DNA of 64,000 nucleotides from NCBI RefSeq assembly GCF_000004075.3, contig NC_026659.2, positions 3,348,001-3,412,000 on the forward strand, in the 5' to 3' direction. This DNA comes from Cucumis sativus. Its lineage: Eukaryota > Streptophyta > Magnoliopsida > Cucurbitales > Cucurbitaceae. A program made the position numbers and the translations under genes. The notes under the pieces were generated by a model. It searched no databases. It was not told the DNA's origin and saw only the letters and a list, made by a program, of their open reading frames with translations. Of the stretch, positions 1 to 14,100 are shown one piece after another. The stretch's first letter is position 1, and each line of letters begins with the position of its first letter.

Positions 1-39
1 TAGTATTACTCATTGGAATTGCCCTCAGTCTACACGTAA

Positions 40-1640
40 CATAGAAATGAATTTTCAAGGTGGGAAAACATCATTTTGAAATTCAAAGTTACACCTGTAA
101 TTCCATTGAAAAGGTAGAGACAAGTCGTTCTCAGGTTGAAACTTCGAAGGGCACGTCTACTTCCACAGTAAACAAAACCCAATAAATATATAAACAATCA
201 CTTTTGAAAGTACGAGTAGATATAGCACAATAAAAAAATTTACAAATTCAAAACCCTAAACCCTAAATTTATTTTGAGAAATAAAAACCATAACTCCAAG
301 TTTTCTTTTTTAAAAATTTCATATGGAAAAATGTTTTATTTTAATTTGCACTTGTTATTTATTCTATTATAATTTTGCTCTTTTTAGTAAACAACACCTT
401 TTCCTCATTTTTTTTGTCCTGCTTTGAGTTGTAGGAGTAGAGGTATACTCATGGAAGATGAATATTCAAAGTATACACATTATCGTTTTGGAGATGTATT
501 GAAATTTACACCTTTTTAATTCCATTGAAAAAGTAAGAGAAAAGTAGTTGTGAAGTTGAAACTTCAAAAACCACTTTTCAAAACCCAATGAATCACGACT
601 CCGTCCATAAGAAATCAAATTCCAAAGAGTAGATGGAAAATCAACATACTCATCCTTCAAAGTCATATGAATCTATCAATCTATCAGTAACAACACTATC
701 GATCATTAATAATATATTTTTTTATATTTACAATTATGCTCGACGATTCATAATTATTAGAGATAAAGTCTTACCCCACTGCAATGAACTTAAGTATATA
801 CACATAGTATGAAGTAAATGAATATTCAAAGTAGGACATCTATCATATTTTAAAACATATATATTAAAAACTTGACCTTTGATTCCATTGAACAAGTAGA
901 GAAAAGTAGTTCTGAGTGTTGATTAACAACTGGCATTTGACTAATAATCAACAAGCAAATCATGGTTTTGCAGCAATCTCCAAGAATAATCAATCAATCT
1001 CTCTCAAGGTTGATTAATCAAGGTAGCAGCCCATGATTTTTGGCATAAATCAGCAGTCAAATACACATGAATGATGAATTATTCCAAAATTCAATATTTG
1101 ATTTTGGTGCAAATTCCGTTACTCAGCTTGAAACTTCAAACAGACCAAAGTCTTCCATTCACAATAAATTACTACGACTACTTTACTATATGATTGTTTA
1201 CATGCTTTCTTTTCAATTAATGTTTAATTATTGTTATAAAAGAGAGTACACAATTGAAATTAAAATGTTTAAAAGTAGAAGGATCCTACCAAATGTTGAA
1301 ACTTCAAAGACTACCAAGTCTCCATCCATAGTAAATCAAACCCAATAAATATATGTTATTACAGTAGACATAACACAATTGAATTCAATTTTTGGAGTCG
1401 ATCGATCTACCATTTATAGGATTCTACAAATATAATGATACATTTTGCTATACTTACTAGTTTTTTTTTTTAAAAATTATGCTGCACACAATTAATTATT
1501 CAATCTGAAAGTGAAATAACTTCTAAGTATATACATGGTATAAAGAAAGTGAGTAGTCAAAGTAGGACACCATAATTTTGAAGTATATTAAATTTCACTT
1601 TTAATTCCCATTGAAACAAGTAGAGAAAAGTATAGTTATT
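40..1640. repeat. Degenerate tandem repeat units upstream of RLK1
   Basis: This gene-free stretch holds about four diverged copies of a unit near 400 bp. Each copy has a block like attccattgaaaaagtagag followed by aaaagtagt, near 102, 517, 880 and 1604. A second block, gttgaaacttcaaa, recurs near 136, 556, 1124 and 1293, and is usually followed by a run ending in caaacccaataaat. The last copy ends just before the TATA-like region of the receptor kinase gene. One copy of the first block also lies, in the opposite sense, at 20100-20145 upstream of the paralogous RLK2, so the unit is old promoter DNA that was amplified at RLK1 only. No coding region is seen; an open frame at 1067-1348 has no recognisable features. 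Confidence 0.7.
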
Positions 1641-1671
1641 TGTCAGCTAGAACAAACCCTATTCGTAGTTA

Positions 1672-1739
1672 ATATATAATATATACATATGATATATGTA
1701 ATAGAGCAAATATCTTATCCAAACACCAAACTCTCCATT
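1672..1739 (+). promoter_or_regulatory. TATA region and 5' leader of RLK1
   Basis: An AT-rich tatataatatatacatat run lies about 50-65 bases before the ATG at 1740. The leader atatcttatccaaacaccaa is shared with the paralog RLK2 (about 20035-20060, minus). That conservation marks it as untranslated leader and argues for the ATG at 1740 over the in-frame ATG at 1689, which overlaps the TATA-like run. Confidence 0.5.
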
Positions 1740-4700
1740 ATGACCAACCAAATTAAACACTCAATAATTCCACTTCCACTTGTGCCAAAATCAGTTGTTT
1801 TGCTTCTTTTCTTAACAATCCTTTGTAAAACAAGTGCCATTAACATTGAAACTGAGGCTCTGTTGAAATGGAAAGCAAGTTTGGGAAAGCAATCAATTCT
1901 AGACACATGGGAGATTCTTCCATCAAACTCATCAAGCTCCTCCTCCAAAGCTTCAAATCCATGTCAATGGACGGGAATTACTTGCAACAGTGCAAGCAGT
2001 GTCACACATATCAATTTGATAAACACTGCTTTGAATGGTACTCTTCAAACCTTCAGCTTCTCTTCATTTCCCAACCTTCTTTGCTTGAATCTCAACTCGA
2101 ATAATTTTAATGGATCCATTCCACCCTCCCTTGGACTTCTCAATAAGCTCGAATTTCTTGATCTCTCCACGAACTCCCTCACTGGTACTCTCCCTTCTTC
2201 TCTTGCTAATCTCACTCACCTCTACCATCTTGACGTCTCCAATAATTACATCACCGGAGGCTTGCATCCGAGCTTCTTTCCAACTGAAAATTCAAAATTT
2301 GGCCTGAGAAGTATGGAGAAGTTCATTATGCAAAGCACCATGGTAAGTAAAATATCTGTAATGAGAGCTGAGAAAATAAAGTTCTAAATTTCGTTATCTC
2401 TCCATGTATACTCCCTCAGAGTTGTACTTGCTTTTTTGTCATATCTACTAAATGGAAAAAGTGTTTGTGTAAATCCCTAAACTCAAATTGTCACCTCCTA
2501 GAATTTCCCTAAAATTTTTATTCTCTACGTATGAATTTATGCTCCATCTGACATAAAATTCTAACTTCCACCATACTCAGATTGGAGGGGAGCTTACCGA
2601 GGAGATAGGAAATATGAAGTCTCTAAGCATCATAGCTTTCGATGACTGTAAATTCTACGGCCTAATTCCTAAAGCTATAGGAAACTTGAGAAATTTAACT
2701 GTACTTCGTCTCAATGGTAATGGTAATTTCAGTGGTGAAATTCCTGAAGGTATTGGAAAATTGACAAAATTATTTGATCTAAGGCTGTTTGGTAACAAGT
2801 TAAGTGGGCCATTGCCTCAAGACTTGGGAATTTCTTCACCTTTGGTCGATGTTCATATTTTTGAGAACAACTTTACGGGTCCTTTGCCCCCAGGTTTGTG
2901 CACCCATGGCCAGCTTGTTAACTTCGCTGCATTTACCAACTCTTTTACAGGTACTATTTTCGATTTTTTTTGTGTATAAGAGTGAAATTTAGTATCAGTT
3001 TGGCAATGTTCTTGGTTTTAAGAAATACTTTTTAAAGTTATTGAAAGTGGTGTTCGGTAATTATTTCGTTTTTTTGTTTCTCGTTATTTAGAAAGAACCT
3101 GAAAGGATATAAACAAGAAATAAGAAACAAAAACATTTAGAAAGAACCTGAAAGGATATAAACAAGAAATAAGAAACAAAAACATTGAGCATTTAGAAAA
3201 GAAAAACTATTTTTCTTAGTTTCAAGTTTAACAAACATATATGCTAGTTTGCTAAAATGAACATAGCTTAAGGATATATAATTGACAGGTATGTACTATA
3301 TCTGTTTTAAGTTTAAGATTTTCTACTTGTAGTATATACCAAAAACACATAAAAAGATTTTCTATTATTCATGTTTGTTACGAAACCCTGTTTTTTGTTT
3401 TTGAAAAACTAATTTTCTTTTTAATAAAAAAGTGTGTTTAGTAACAGATTTTTTTTTTTTTTTTTTGTTTTCTAAACAAGAAGTTAACTTGATTTTAAAA
3501 CAAGGAAGGAAAATTGAAAATGAAAAAAAAAGAAAAAAAATTTAAAAGATACATTTTGTTTTGAAAACACCAAACAAAATCCATTATCAAACCTATATGG
3601 TTTTTGTTTTTAATGAACAAAAATTTAAAAAGTAGAAAAAATTGAAAGGTTTAGCAATCGGGGTCTCATTTATTTAATTAATTTATGTATTCATGGTTGG
3701 TTCAAATTTTACAGGTCCGATTCCTAGCTTCAAAAATTGCTCAGAGTTGCGTAGGCTTCGCTTAGAACACAATCAATTAACAGGTAATCTGGATGAAGCT
3801 TTTGGTGTTTATCCAAATTTAACTTACATTGACTTGAGTGACAATAAACTGACTGGAAACCTCTCTCCAAATTGGGGGAAATGCAAGAGTTTGACCAAGT
3901 TGAGCATCGCCACCAACATGGTTACTGGTGAAATTCCAAAAGAAATTACTCAATTAAAGAATTTAGAAGCCCTTGATCTCTCCTTCAACAATTTCTCTGG
4001 ACTGATACCGGAGAATATCGGAGATTTATCGTCGTTATCGTCTCTACAGTTGCAAGGGAACCGCCAACTATCTGGAAACATACCACTGGATATCGGTAAC
4101 CTTTCGAATCTCGAATCGCTCGATCTGTCGATGAACAAGATTGAAGGTTCGATCCCTAAGCAAATTGGAGATTGCTCAAGGCTTCGAAATCTAAGCTTGA
4201 GTACGAACCGGTTGAATGGTTCGATCCCATATGAGATAGGGAATATCTTATCCTTGCATGATTTGTTGGATTTGAGTAACAATTCGTTGGTTGGGGAAAT
4301 TCCTTCATCACTTGGGAAGTTGATGCATTTAGAGAGATTGAGTTTGTCTCATAATCATCTTTCTGGTGAAATCCCTAATTCCTTAAAGGATATGATGGGA
4401 TTAGTGAGTATAAATCTTTCATTCAACAATTTAAGTGGATCTCTTCCTTCTGGTGGTGCCTTTGACAAAGCTCAGCTACAAGATTTTGTTAACAACACAG
4501 ATTTATGTGGAAATATTGAGGGCATGCAAAAATGTTATGTTTCCATGGCAGAATCCAAAAATAAAAGGTACTAAACTCATCCCTAAACTCAAATGTTTGA
4601 TATTTTTTCTTTTTCCTTTTCTTAAATTAAATAATAATAACTACATTAATATAAATAATAATCACTCACACGATTTCAAATATAGAAAAAATGAACCAAA

Positions 4701-6999
4701 ATGTTTATAATAAGCATTAAACTTTAACTAGTAAAATAATAATATGTTTATGTATTCGTATTAACTAGGCAGTAGATAATTGATATAGTCCAAATTATTG
4801 AAATATTTGTTCTAGCATTCAATTGAGTATGAAAAAAACATTAAATTAGAGTTGAATTTCGGTTAGTCAATTGATAAGTTTTTTGAGATATTTACTAAAT
4901 ATAGTTTATTTTAATTTGTGCATTAACCAAGATAAAAATTTGCAAAGATCATACTTTTGTTAAAATCTGTAAGCTTGGACAGATTCTTTAACATTTAACA
5001 TTTTTTTTGTATGAAAAAGAGTGAAAGATTTATCCATAAAATAGATGAACTACTTTTCTTATTGTTAATGGTTTTGAAATGAAATCTAATATTATTGATT
5101 AGGGTATTACGATAGTCTGGTTAACGTGTTGTGGTAGACTTTCACTACATTTTTACAGTAGCACTTTTATTATCAACTTTCATACCTAAACCAGTTTATT
5201 TCTACTTTGAGTTTTTTTCTTCAGTAAAAAGATCTACTTTGAGAGTTGAGTTTCAACCAAGTGTCTCGTTACACTAATGTATATTGATGTGTTTCTTTGC
5301 TCGTATATTTGTCATGATTTTTTTCTTATGTAGAAAAATGCTTAACTATATATCATATCGCACATTTTGGATGGCATATTTAATCTTTTGTTTATATATC
5401 ATATCAGATGGCAGAATCTGGTGATTATTCTTGTTCCAACTATAGTAAGTACATTAGTATTCTCTCTAATACTATTCGGGGTCATTTCATGGTTCCGACG
5501 AGATAAAGATACGAAACGATCAAACCCAAAAAGGGGACCAAAATCACCATTTGAAAACTTGTGGGAGTACGACGGGAAGATAGTATATGATGACATAATC
5601 GAAGCAGCGGAGCATTTCGATGACAAATACTGCATCGGAGCAGGAGGGTCAGGAAAAGTTTACAAAGTCGAAATGTCAAGTGGTGATGTATTTGCGGTGA
5701 AGAAGCTCAACTTTTGGGACAGTGATATGGGGATGGAGAACTTGAAGAGTTTCAAAAGCGAAGTAGCGACACTAACCGAGATCCGTCATCGAAACATAGT
5801 TAAGCTTTATGGATTTTGCTCGAGAGGCGAACACACGTTTTTGGTATACGATTTCATCGAAAGAGGGTGCTTATGGGAAGTTTTGAGAAGTGAAGAGAAC
5901 GCAAAAGAGGTTGATTGGGTGAAGAGAGTTGAGATAGTGAAGGGTGTGGCTGAGGCTTTGTGTTATTTGCATCATGACTGTGTTCCAGCGATCGTCCACC
6001 GTGACGTGACCTCGAAGAATGTTTTGCTGGATGTGGATTTTGAAGCTCATGTGGCGGATTTTGGAACTGCAAGGTTTTTGAAGTTTGATGCTTCGCATTC
6101 CACTGGTGTTGTTGGCACTCATGGCTACATGGCACCAGGTTAGTATAATTTCATTTTAGTTACTATGCTTTTCTTATGATTTCCTTAGAACATATGAATT
6201 TATCTTTTGTCTATAAAAAAAACTTCCTACTCCCTTCTACTTTTACTTGTATAGATTGTGATAAACCCCTGCTATGTCTAAAGTACTTGGACAGGAAATA
6301 CCATTTTAATTTAGTCTTAGTATTTTGGACTTCGATTCATTGTTACTTCCTCCCTATTTTTTAGAATAGTACTGATGGCACCTTCGATAAATTAGCTCTT
6401 TCCGTTAGTTTACCGTTGATTTTTTAAATGATAAAAAAATCTATTAACATTCCCTTTAATCATAAATTGTGAAAATATATACACTTCTCTGAGGGGGTTT
6501 TTGTGCATCAACTCATGAATCAATATTAAATAACTCTACTTAATTTTTGTCATGTTGGTCACATGTTTGTCTTCTTATCATTATAACCTACGTTAGTTTT
6601 TTACCAACATTAAAAGCCAATTTTTGTACCACTATTAATGCCACAAATTTCTTGTATTAATTAAAAATTGCAGAGCTCGCGTACACAAACAAAGTGACAG
6701 AAAAGTGTGACGTTTATAGCTTTGGAGTGGTGAGTTTGGAAGTATTGATGGGAAGACATCCAGGAGAAGCCCTTCTATCTTTACAAAGTTCCCCTCAAAA
6801 GGGTATTGAGATGAAAGAATTGTTGGATTCTCGGCTTGCATACCCTCGAAGAGGGAAGCTTTTAAGTGAATTGAGTTCACTTGTGAGTATAGCAATATCT
6901 TGTGTGCAGGCTGACCCTCAGTTACGCCCCACTATGTATTCTGTCTGCCATCAGATGGGATTGAGAAAAAGTGCCTTCATTAGAGAGGAGTCTGTTTGA
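1740..6999 (+). CDS. MIK2-like LRR receptor kinase (RLK1)
   Basis: Model: exons 1740-2342, 2581-2950, 3715-4567, 5408-6138 and 6674-6999, giving 960 residues. All introns are GT-AG and the phases match. The order is signal peptide (about 1-30), LRRNT_2 (ALLKWKAS, then PCQWTGITC), leucine-rich repeats to about residue 580, a membrane helix (about 612-636) and a Ser/Thr kinase. The kinase has the glycine loop [10 protein letters not shown], Lys near 707, the alpha-C Glu near 727, HRD at 806-808, DFG at 826-828 and APELAYT across the last junction, so it looks active. The closest family I recognise is MDIS1-interacting receptor-like kinase 2 (LRR-XII/XI-like; in Arabidopsis the receptor for SCOOP peptides and a sensor of wall and Fusarium signals). 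It should act at the plasma membrane. Intron 2 has a tandem repeat. The ligand of this copy is unknown. Confidence 0.88.
3086..3190. repeat. Tandem 49-bp duplication in RLK1 intron 2
   Basis: A unit of about 49 bases that begins atttagaaagaacctgaaag and ends agaaacaaaaac occurs twice back to back, with practically no differences. It is therefore recent. The rest of this intron (2951-3714) is AT-rich with long T and A runs and is not alignable by eye to intron 2 of RLK2. Confidence 0.85.
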
Positions 7000-9877
7000 A
7001 AGAAAAGCGTCGTTTTAGTTCGATTCTTCATTCATACCGTTGTTGTATTAAAAAAAATTAAAATAATTAAATTTACATCAATAAATGCATGAAATATAAT
7101 ATATGATTTTGCTATTTGGATCATAACACACTATTGCCTTTTATTTTTTAACGTATCACATTGGAGCAGACCATGTGTATACTCAATCGCGATAACATCT
7201 TTATCCCATTTTTTATCTATGTTGTGTTTTCAAGTTTTTCTCACTGTTAGTTATTTTTTGGGTGAGAAAAATGAAATTTCGCCACAGGGTATGACCATTG
7301 TGTTAGGACTACATCGCACAATCATCTCTAAAGATGTATATAATATAGTGTTTGTTATGTTTTTCTATCCATTTTTCGAATTGTTCGTATGACAGTGAAA
7401 AAAAAAGATTGGGAGTCTCTACTATCGCCCTAAGCAGTGACATTCACGTACTAAAATGTAAATAAACTGATGATTTTTTCTTGTTACTTCGTAATTTGCT
7501 GAATCTAACTTTTTCACTCTCCATTCAAATGTACCTTTCATTTTAGGCACAGGCAATAGCCCAGGGCATGGGTGTGATATTTACATTCATATTCTTTTAG
7601 TTAAGTTATAAAAAAGCATGTGCCCCAAAAACTTAATTGTGCTTGCTATCAACAATAAACATTCACATGTACCAATTATTTGGTTATAGTGATCGATATT
7701 AAAATGAGATTACATTAACTCATGAGGACAGAAAATTTTCTTTGAGAAAATGTAAAGAAAGAGGGCATTACTTTTACTAATGCTTTGACATGCATGTAAC
7801 CCTAGAAAGGTTAGGCCAACTAAGCATTAAAATTTCTTTATGGTTTAATGTTGATCATCAAATACATGTTTTTTTTATAATTATTTTGGCCTAACCTTAT
7901 ATTTACTTTCACAAAGATTCTCAAAGATTTGATAGCTCTCTCTTACACATACAAGGCTTTGTTAAGAAAACCACTTTGATTTTGTCCATAGTCTCGCCTC
8001 ACCATGTATAGTTACTTGAATATTTGGGAACCACTGACAACCAGTAATCTCATATCTATTTATTTCACCCAAAAATAAACGAGACAATAATAATTGATAA
8101 TAGACTATTGTGATTTATTTATTATTAACATTTTTGGTGGACATGACATGACCATACATGTGAGGTTTTGATTGAATTTAGGGTTACTACGACCCATCTT
8201 GATGTTCTTTTGGACTTGCATTGACTATAATTAAATTATATATATAGAAACATACAAGAGTCGTTGTCAAGTAGAGACAGGGTGCTAAATTTTTCCCGTT
8301 GATATTTTCTTGTGTAACATGGATTGATATAGACACAAGGGGTATTAATGTTAAAATATGGATTAAAGCATAAAGTGGGAGAATCGAATATCTGACTTTA
8401 AAGAAGGAAACAAGCAGATCATAGTGCGTATGGGAATCCCCAAACGGGCTAGAGCGAAGCCCAATGGTACATAACCATTAATCAAAATTAATAACATAAA
8501 TATTAGGGTAATTGTAATTGATGGCTATTTTAGTAATAATAATTAAAGATATAGCAATATTTTAAAAAATTTGTAAATATAGCAAAACTATCGCTGATAA
8601 ACTTGTATCATTGATAGAGTGATAGACCAATATTTGCAACATGGTCTATCGATGATAAACTCCTATCATGGATAGAATTTGATAAAATTTTGTTATATTC
8701 TTAATTATTTTGAATCTAATTGCTAAATTTGCAACTATCCCTAAATATTATGTTAATTGAGTTACATTATACTCATTTTAACAATATATGTAGATAGTTT
8801 TTCGTTGGATATACTCATGTCCGATGTTTTCTTTCAAAGAATAATAATACAAAAGGTTAATTAATTGACATGGAAACTGAGCTTTTGTTTGGATTGGACA
8901 TCTAGATTACCGTATTTGTTTTACAATACTGAGATGTTCTGTGTTTTGATGTTTAGAGATTTTGGAATTGGGTCCATTCTCATTTTATATTTTAGCCATT
9001 TTTAATTTTTTTCACATATATATTAATCTTCATTTTACACTATATAATTAAAATAAATAGGGTCAACTATTGACATTGTTTTTTTTTTATTATATCATAT
9101 TTCTTAGTGTTATTTTTTTATGAGATATTCAAAATTCAAAATTTATCTATTTTATAAAATCTATCATGCTATATTATTTTGTTATATAAAAGTAATGTAA
9201 ATTTTATTATTTTAAAAGAAAATTCAAGTAGATAAAAATAAGTGACTTATTTTTAAATATAAAAAAAATGAAAAAAAATATTTATAAAAATAAATACAAC
9301 GTTCTTAGATTTTATTTAACATATTTTGTACATCAAGAAGATAAAAAAAAACCCTCTTTTTCATGCAACTTTCTAACATATTATTTTATAACAAAAAGAA
9401 AAAAAGAAAAAAAAAGAACATCAAACAAAGAAACGAATATATAAACAAGAGAAAAGTATTACATAAAGGATCAAGATATATGATCACATCTATATTTATT
9501 GAAATGGAAACATTACATAAAAAACAGACCACTAACACACTAACTATATACATACATAGACCACAAGTACTCGTCCCAACCTAATTACAATTCTCCCTTG
9601 ATCAATCACATTAAGCCAAGACCACTAACTCCTAAACAAAAGCGAATAGCATAGAAATCAACCACTAATTCTATTACTTACAAACTACATTTGCACTTAT
9701 TATTCTTAAACACATTTTAGATAATCTGTTTGAACTGACGTTTCAAGGGTTTATACCTCAAAGTAGTTTTTCTTCTAAAGCACTTGAAAAGAAATTTCAA
9801 AGAGGCCCTTAGATACTTGTAGTTTATATTACACTTTAGGACACTATATTCATATATTATTGTCCATATATTTTTCT
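7000..9877. other. Intergenic, 3' of RLK1
   Basis: No gene is seen. An aataaa at 7080 may serve RLK1 for polyadenylation. The segment about 7996-8125 (accatgtatagttacttgaa, then ttgggaaccact) recurs in the same direction at about 13452-13582. A complete MITE copy lies at 8503-8744. From 8950 on the DNA is low-complexity AT; an open frame at 9363-9584 is A-rich and unconvincing. Confidence 0.6.
8503..8744 (+). mobile_element. MITE, CTATCA/TGATAG family, copy A
   Basis: A 242-bp element with ends TTAGGGTAATTG and CAACTATCCCTAA, so the terminal inverted repeat starts TTAGGG. Inside it carries repeated ctatcattgatag-like palindromes and the phrase atatttgcaacatgg. Over its whole length it matches the reverse complement of 47390-47663. 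No coding capacity. Shorter relatives occur at about 11340-11400, 13600-13760, 21990-22080 and 27770-27960. Confidence 0.75.
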
Positions 9878-11130
9878 CTAAGTTTTAACTTTCTCCTTTT
9901 GCTGAGATGTTTGCTTTTGAGGTCCTCCTCCTCCCCATCCACCACCCCATTGACTACCGTAGGAGCCGGGGTCCCATGGATTCTCCAAAGCTTCCTGAGT
10001 TCCATATCGTTGTCCTTAACAAAAAAGAAGAAAAAACATAATAAATTAATTTTGTGTTCTTAAGGTTATTTATTGTATGTTATATACTTCTTTCTTAATT
10101 TTTTTTATTTATAACAAGGGCATAACTTCAACCATAATTAACCAACATTCTTCTGTTAGAGATGGAAGTAATTCAAATCTTCATGCTTAAACATTTGAAT
10201 TTTTAGTCAAAATTTTACGGAAATGATTGATGTAGACTATCAAACATATGGACATGATTTTTAAAACAACTCCTAAAAAATAAGCAATAAATTAAAAAAA
10301 TCGAAGGAGCATCGTGTTCATCTAAGCTTAATTCTTAAAAACAAATGTGTGGCTCTAGATAATTTGAAAGAAGAATGTGAACTACTTTTACTGCTCTCTT
10401 TCTGTCCTGATCTGTTATTCCTTCTCGAGTTCAAAAAAGCAAATCAAGCTCAAGACATGGGATAAATTTAATCGGAATAATTGGTTTAGACGTAAAGATC
10501 ACTAGAATATATGAATTTAATTACTATAAAGTACTTGGACGAATCATAACTTGTTTTTAAACGAAACCTATCAACGAATGGTCGATTAATTTTCTAATGT
10601 ACAAAATTTGGCCTCGACGTTTTTCTGTAGAGTCCAAAATGTTTGTAAAAAATTTCCCAACATTACTTTGTGTTTCAGAGTTGGAAAAGGCTTTCCCGAA
10701 AAGCAGTTTTCGTCAGAAAAATCTCCGTTACGCTTTTCTTGGACTTTTCCCAACTCTTGTCATCCATTGGAAACAAATTTGAATGTTCATTGAAGGACCA
10801 AAATATGAGGAACTGTTAAACTAATAAAAACCTAAAACAGATTTGAGTATTAAATAAAAACATGGGCTGTATAATTTTTTCTTGAACTTAAATGAAATGT
10901 ATGAAATAAATATCAACAATATATTTATACACAATGAATATGTTGGTGCAAATATGGTAAATATGATTTAAATTTGGAAATTAGAAATTTGAGTTGGGGG
11001 ATGAAAACAGTATACCATTAACATTAGGAGATGTAAGCAAATGCCTTTTTGAGGTGACAGTGGTAGTGAAGAGAAGCAGAAGACTAAAGACAATAGCAAC
11101 TATTGTTGAGAAGTGCTTCTTGGAAGCCAT
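9878..11130 (-). CDS. Small secreted protein, candidate peptide precursor P1
   Basis: Two exons, 11130-11016 and 10014-9878, with a GT-AG intron of about 1 kb in phase 1, give 83 residues. The first exon encodes MASKKHFS, a strong hydrophobic signal stretch (IVAIVFSLLLLF) and a short polar part (SKRHLLTSPNVNG). The second exon encodes a Gly/Trp-rich tail (ENPWDPGSYG, WGGGWGGGG) and ends in a Lys/Gln-rich stretch. Layout, exon split at Asn-Gly and the MAS-KKH start match the gene at 22284-22588, so the two appear to be diverged relatives. A tool needing long open frames would miss it. The size and build suit a secreted peptide precursor or a small glycine-rich wall protein. I do not recognise a named peptide motif (no SCOOP SxS, CLE, CEP or PSY motif). 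It sits between the two MIK2-like receptor genes. Confidence 0.65.
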
Positions 11131-14100
11131 TTTTTTTTTCTTTTATATACTTCTTATTTTTGTGCATTTTAAAAGTTATTATATGAGTAGTATTTATAGC
11201 CCACTAATACAAGATGACTTTAGAAAAAATCCTTCTGATTAAATGCATGGGACGTGGAACAGTTGCAACCATTTATTTTGTGTTGCATCCATTCATCTTA
11301 AGTATACAATCTTTAAATTGTCTTGTGGCAGATGTATTAGGGTATGATTAACGTAAGTCTATCAATGATATAGTCTATAAATGATTGCTATTGTTGCCAT
11401 ATGACCAAGACAATGCAAAACGATTGACTTATTAAGAAAAGATTAAAAAGGAAGATTGAAATAAAAGAATAATTTTTAAATAAAATTCAAATAAATGGTT
11501 TGCAAAAATTAAAGTTGGGTTTGGAAGTCGTTTGTGTACACGAAGATGTTCGCTACTCATGACATATGTTCAAAAAATAGTGAACAAAAGTTTTAAATAT
11601 TGAATTGAAAATATACTCTAACAAAGTTTATTTTTTAAAAAAATTAAAACAAGTGTCTTATAACTTCATTACTAAAATATTTAAAGCCGTGATCTCATAA
11701 AAGAAAATAGTCTCTCAACTCTAGAGGCACAAGTAATTACAACCCAGACTTCGTTGTTTTTTTGCCCAAAATGCAAACCAAACTTGTGTCGCGATTGTGA
11801 TATTATATGTTCAAAATGCAAACATTATTTTTGTATACCAATGTTGTGAATATACAGCCCATATGGTTGTAGCGATCTATCCTTCAAACGTAATCATATT
11901 AGATCACAATGAAAGGAAACGTTTTGAAAAATGAAAGAAAATGAAAACAATTAATCCAATAACATTATCCGACTATTGACAAGAGATTAGCAAAACTGAC
12001 ACCTATATGTATCTAAAGATAAAAAGTTATGGATTCAAATCTCCCATCCTCAATTTGACTAATTTTTTTTTTCCACCGTTACATCAATAGAATTTCATTG
12101 TAATATAAAAGATTAGGCCAAAATAATTGGCTGGATTCTAATGACAAATGGCTTACCTATGAGTGAGATATTAAATTTTAGATTAAAATATCATTTTGAT
12201 TAATGCACGTCGGTGATGGTAGCTTTACATTTCAGAAGTAGTACAGTTTTGAAAAACTTGTAATTTTCTTTTTCTCCGTCAAACTTGACTAAGTTCGACA
12301 CCAAGTATCTTTCCAAATTTTTTAAAAATATTCCCACGTAATTTTTTGGTTCATCTTGACTATGTTCGACGTAGAGATTGTATTTTAAAAAATGAAAATA
12401 AAGAAATTTATCAAATGACTTTAGTCTTAGTCTTGTAATTTAGTAAAACTTAAAAACAATTATTCCTCTCTATTAAATTGAACTAAAAAACTAATTAAAA
12501 AAATCTGAAAATGATTTTAGAAAATTCTTATTTTTATTTTTATTTTTCAAGGTTCCTTCCCTCTCTCTTTTCCATGAGGATCATCTTCTCTATGAAACCT
12601 TTCTCTCTTCTCACATTCTTTCTCCGTTTCTTCCAGCCAAAACAACCAACTCCCAATATATATATATATATCCAATTCATCTTCTTCCACAAAACCCTTT
12701 CTTCTCCTAATCTTTTCACTCTCCAACAAAAATGCGTGAAGTTGAAGAAAAGGAGATAATAAGAGATCGACACAGATAGAAAGAGAAAGGGATTAAGAGG
12801 TTCATATGTGTGAGTGAAAAAAGAAAGATGGTCGCAGAAGTCTGATGGTGAACACTTGGACGGTGTTTGGTGGCCAAAGGGAGGAAGAGAGAATAGAAGG
12901 AAAATTTCAACATCCCACTGTATATCTATGCTTTTAACAGTGTATGAACTCAAATTGAATAATCATCAAACTACTCTGCCAAAATGATACCTTCATGAAT
13001 GTTTTAATTATATTTTTACACAAAATGTTTATAAATATATCAACTAGTTTTTTCTATTGTCAATTGAGAGTGAGATAGAATTTTCTGCTATTTTAATATA
13101 GTATTGTAGTCCATAAAATCTAAATGACCATTTGTTAAACAGGGAATGTGCTGGGAATGTGCGAGGCTCTCCATCCATGAAGAAATATGTCGAGAATATA
13201 TATCACGTTACATATATAGTCAATTAATTTTTAGATGGAATAGAATTGTTATTTTTCGACAACGATAGTGAAATCAAGAGAAAGAAATTAGTGATACATC
13301 ACTGTTGAAATGCATGTCCCTATAGATGATTTGATCACACGTTTGAAAAATTAGTACATCGATGTTCATTCCTCTAATCGAGAGATTCAACAAGAACAAG
13401 TTAATAAGCATGTCAAGTCAATAGATGACTTCACTGTATATTCTGATCACTCTATTCACCATGCATAGTTACTTGAATGTTTGGGAACCACTCACAACCA
13501 CTCATCTCCTGCTTATTCATTTCACCCAAAATATCAAATAAAAAGACAATAGTTGATAAATAGACCACTTCGGTTTATTTATTAATAATTGATACGTTGT
13601 TTTCAAACATAATAAAATAAATTAAAATATTAATAAATATAGTAAAATTTTATTGTTTATCTATGATAGACATTGACACCTACCATCATTTATTGCGTAA
13701 TGATAAACACAAATAGACTTTGACATTTTGCTGTATTTGAAAATATTTTCATTGTTACATAATCAACAATTAAGCGATATAAAAAATGTATAACTACCAA
13801 CACATATATAGCTCGCTAACATATTATTAACTACATCAATGAGCACGGAAAATAATATTATTAAGAAGAATCTTTCATAATAAAATACAGCGCCACTAAG
13901 TTAAAGAGTATATATATTCTCAAAATCCTTTGGTCAAAATCGTAAATAACTCATAAATAAGTATATGGGATCAAAACTCTATACTAATTTTTTGATTTAA
14001 AACAATTGAATATTTATTTATTTATTTATATTATTAAATATATTGCATGATAGTGATTAATGGAATTAATTATATGGCTCATATCTAACATCTTCTGGTG

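Noticed and set aside
1067-1348. Open frame of 93 residues upstream of RLK1
   Set aside because: It lies in the degenerate repeat units and resembles no family.
12540-12953. Open frame of 137 residues on the minus strand, overlapped by a plus-strand frame
   Set aside because: It arises from a CT/GA-biased patch; no signal peptide, motif or splice partner is evident.
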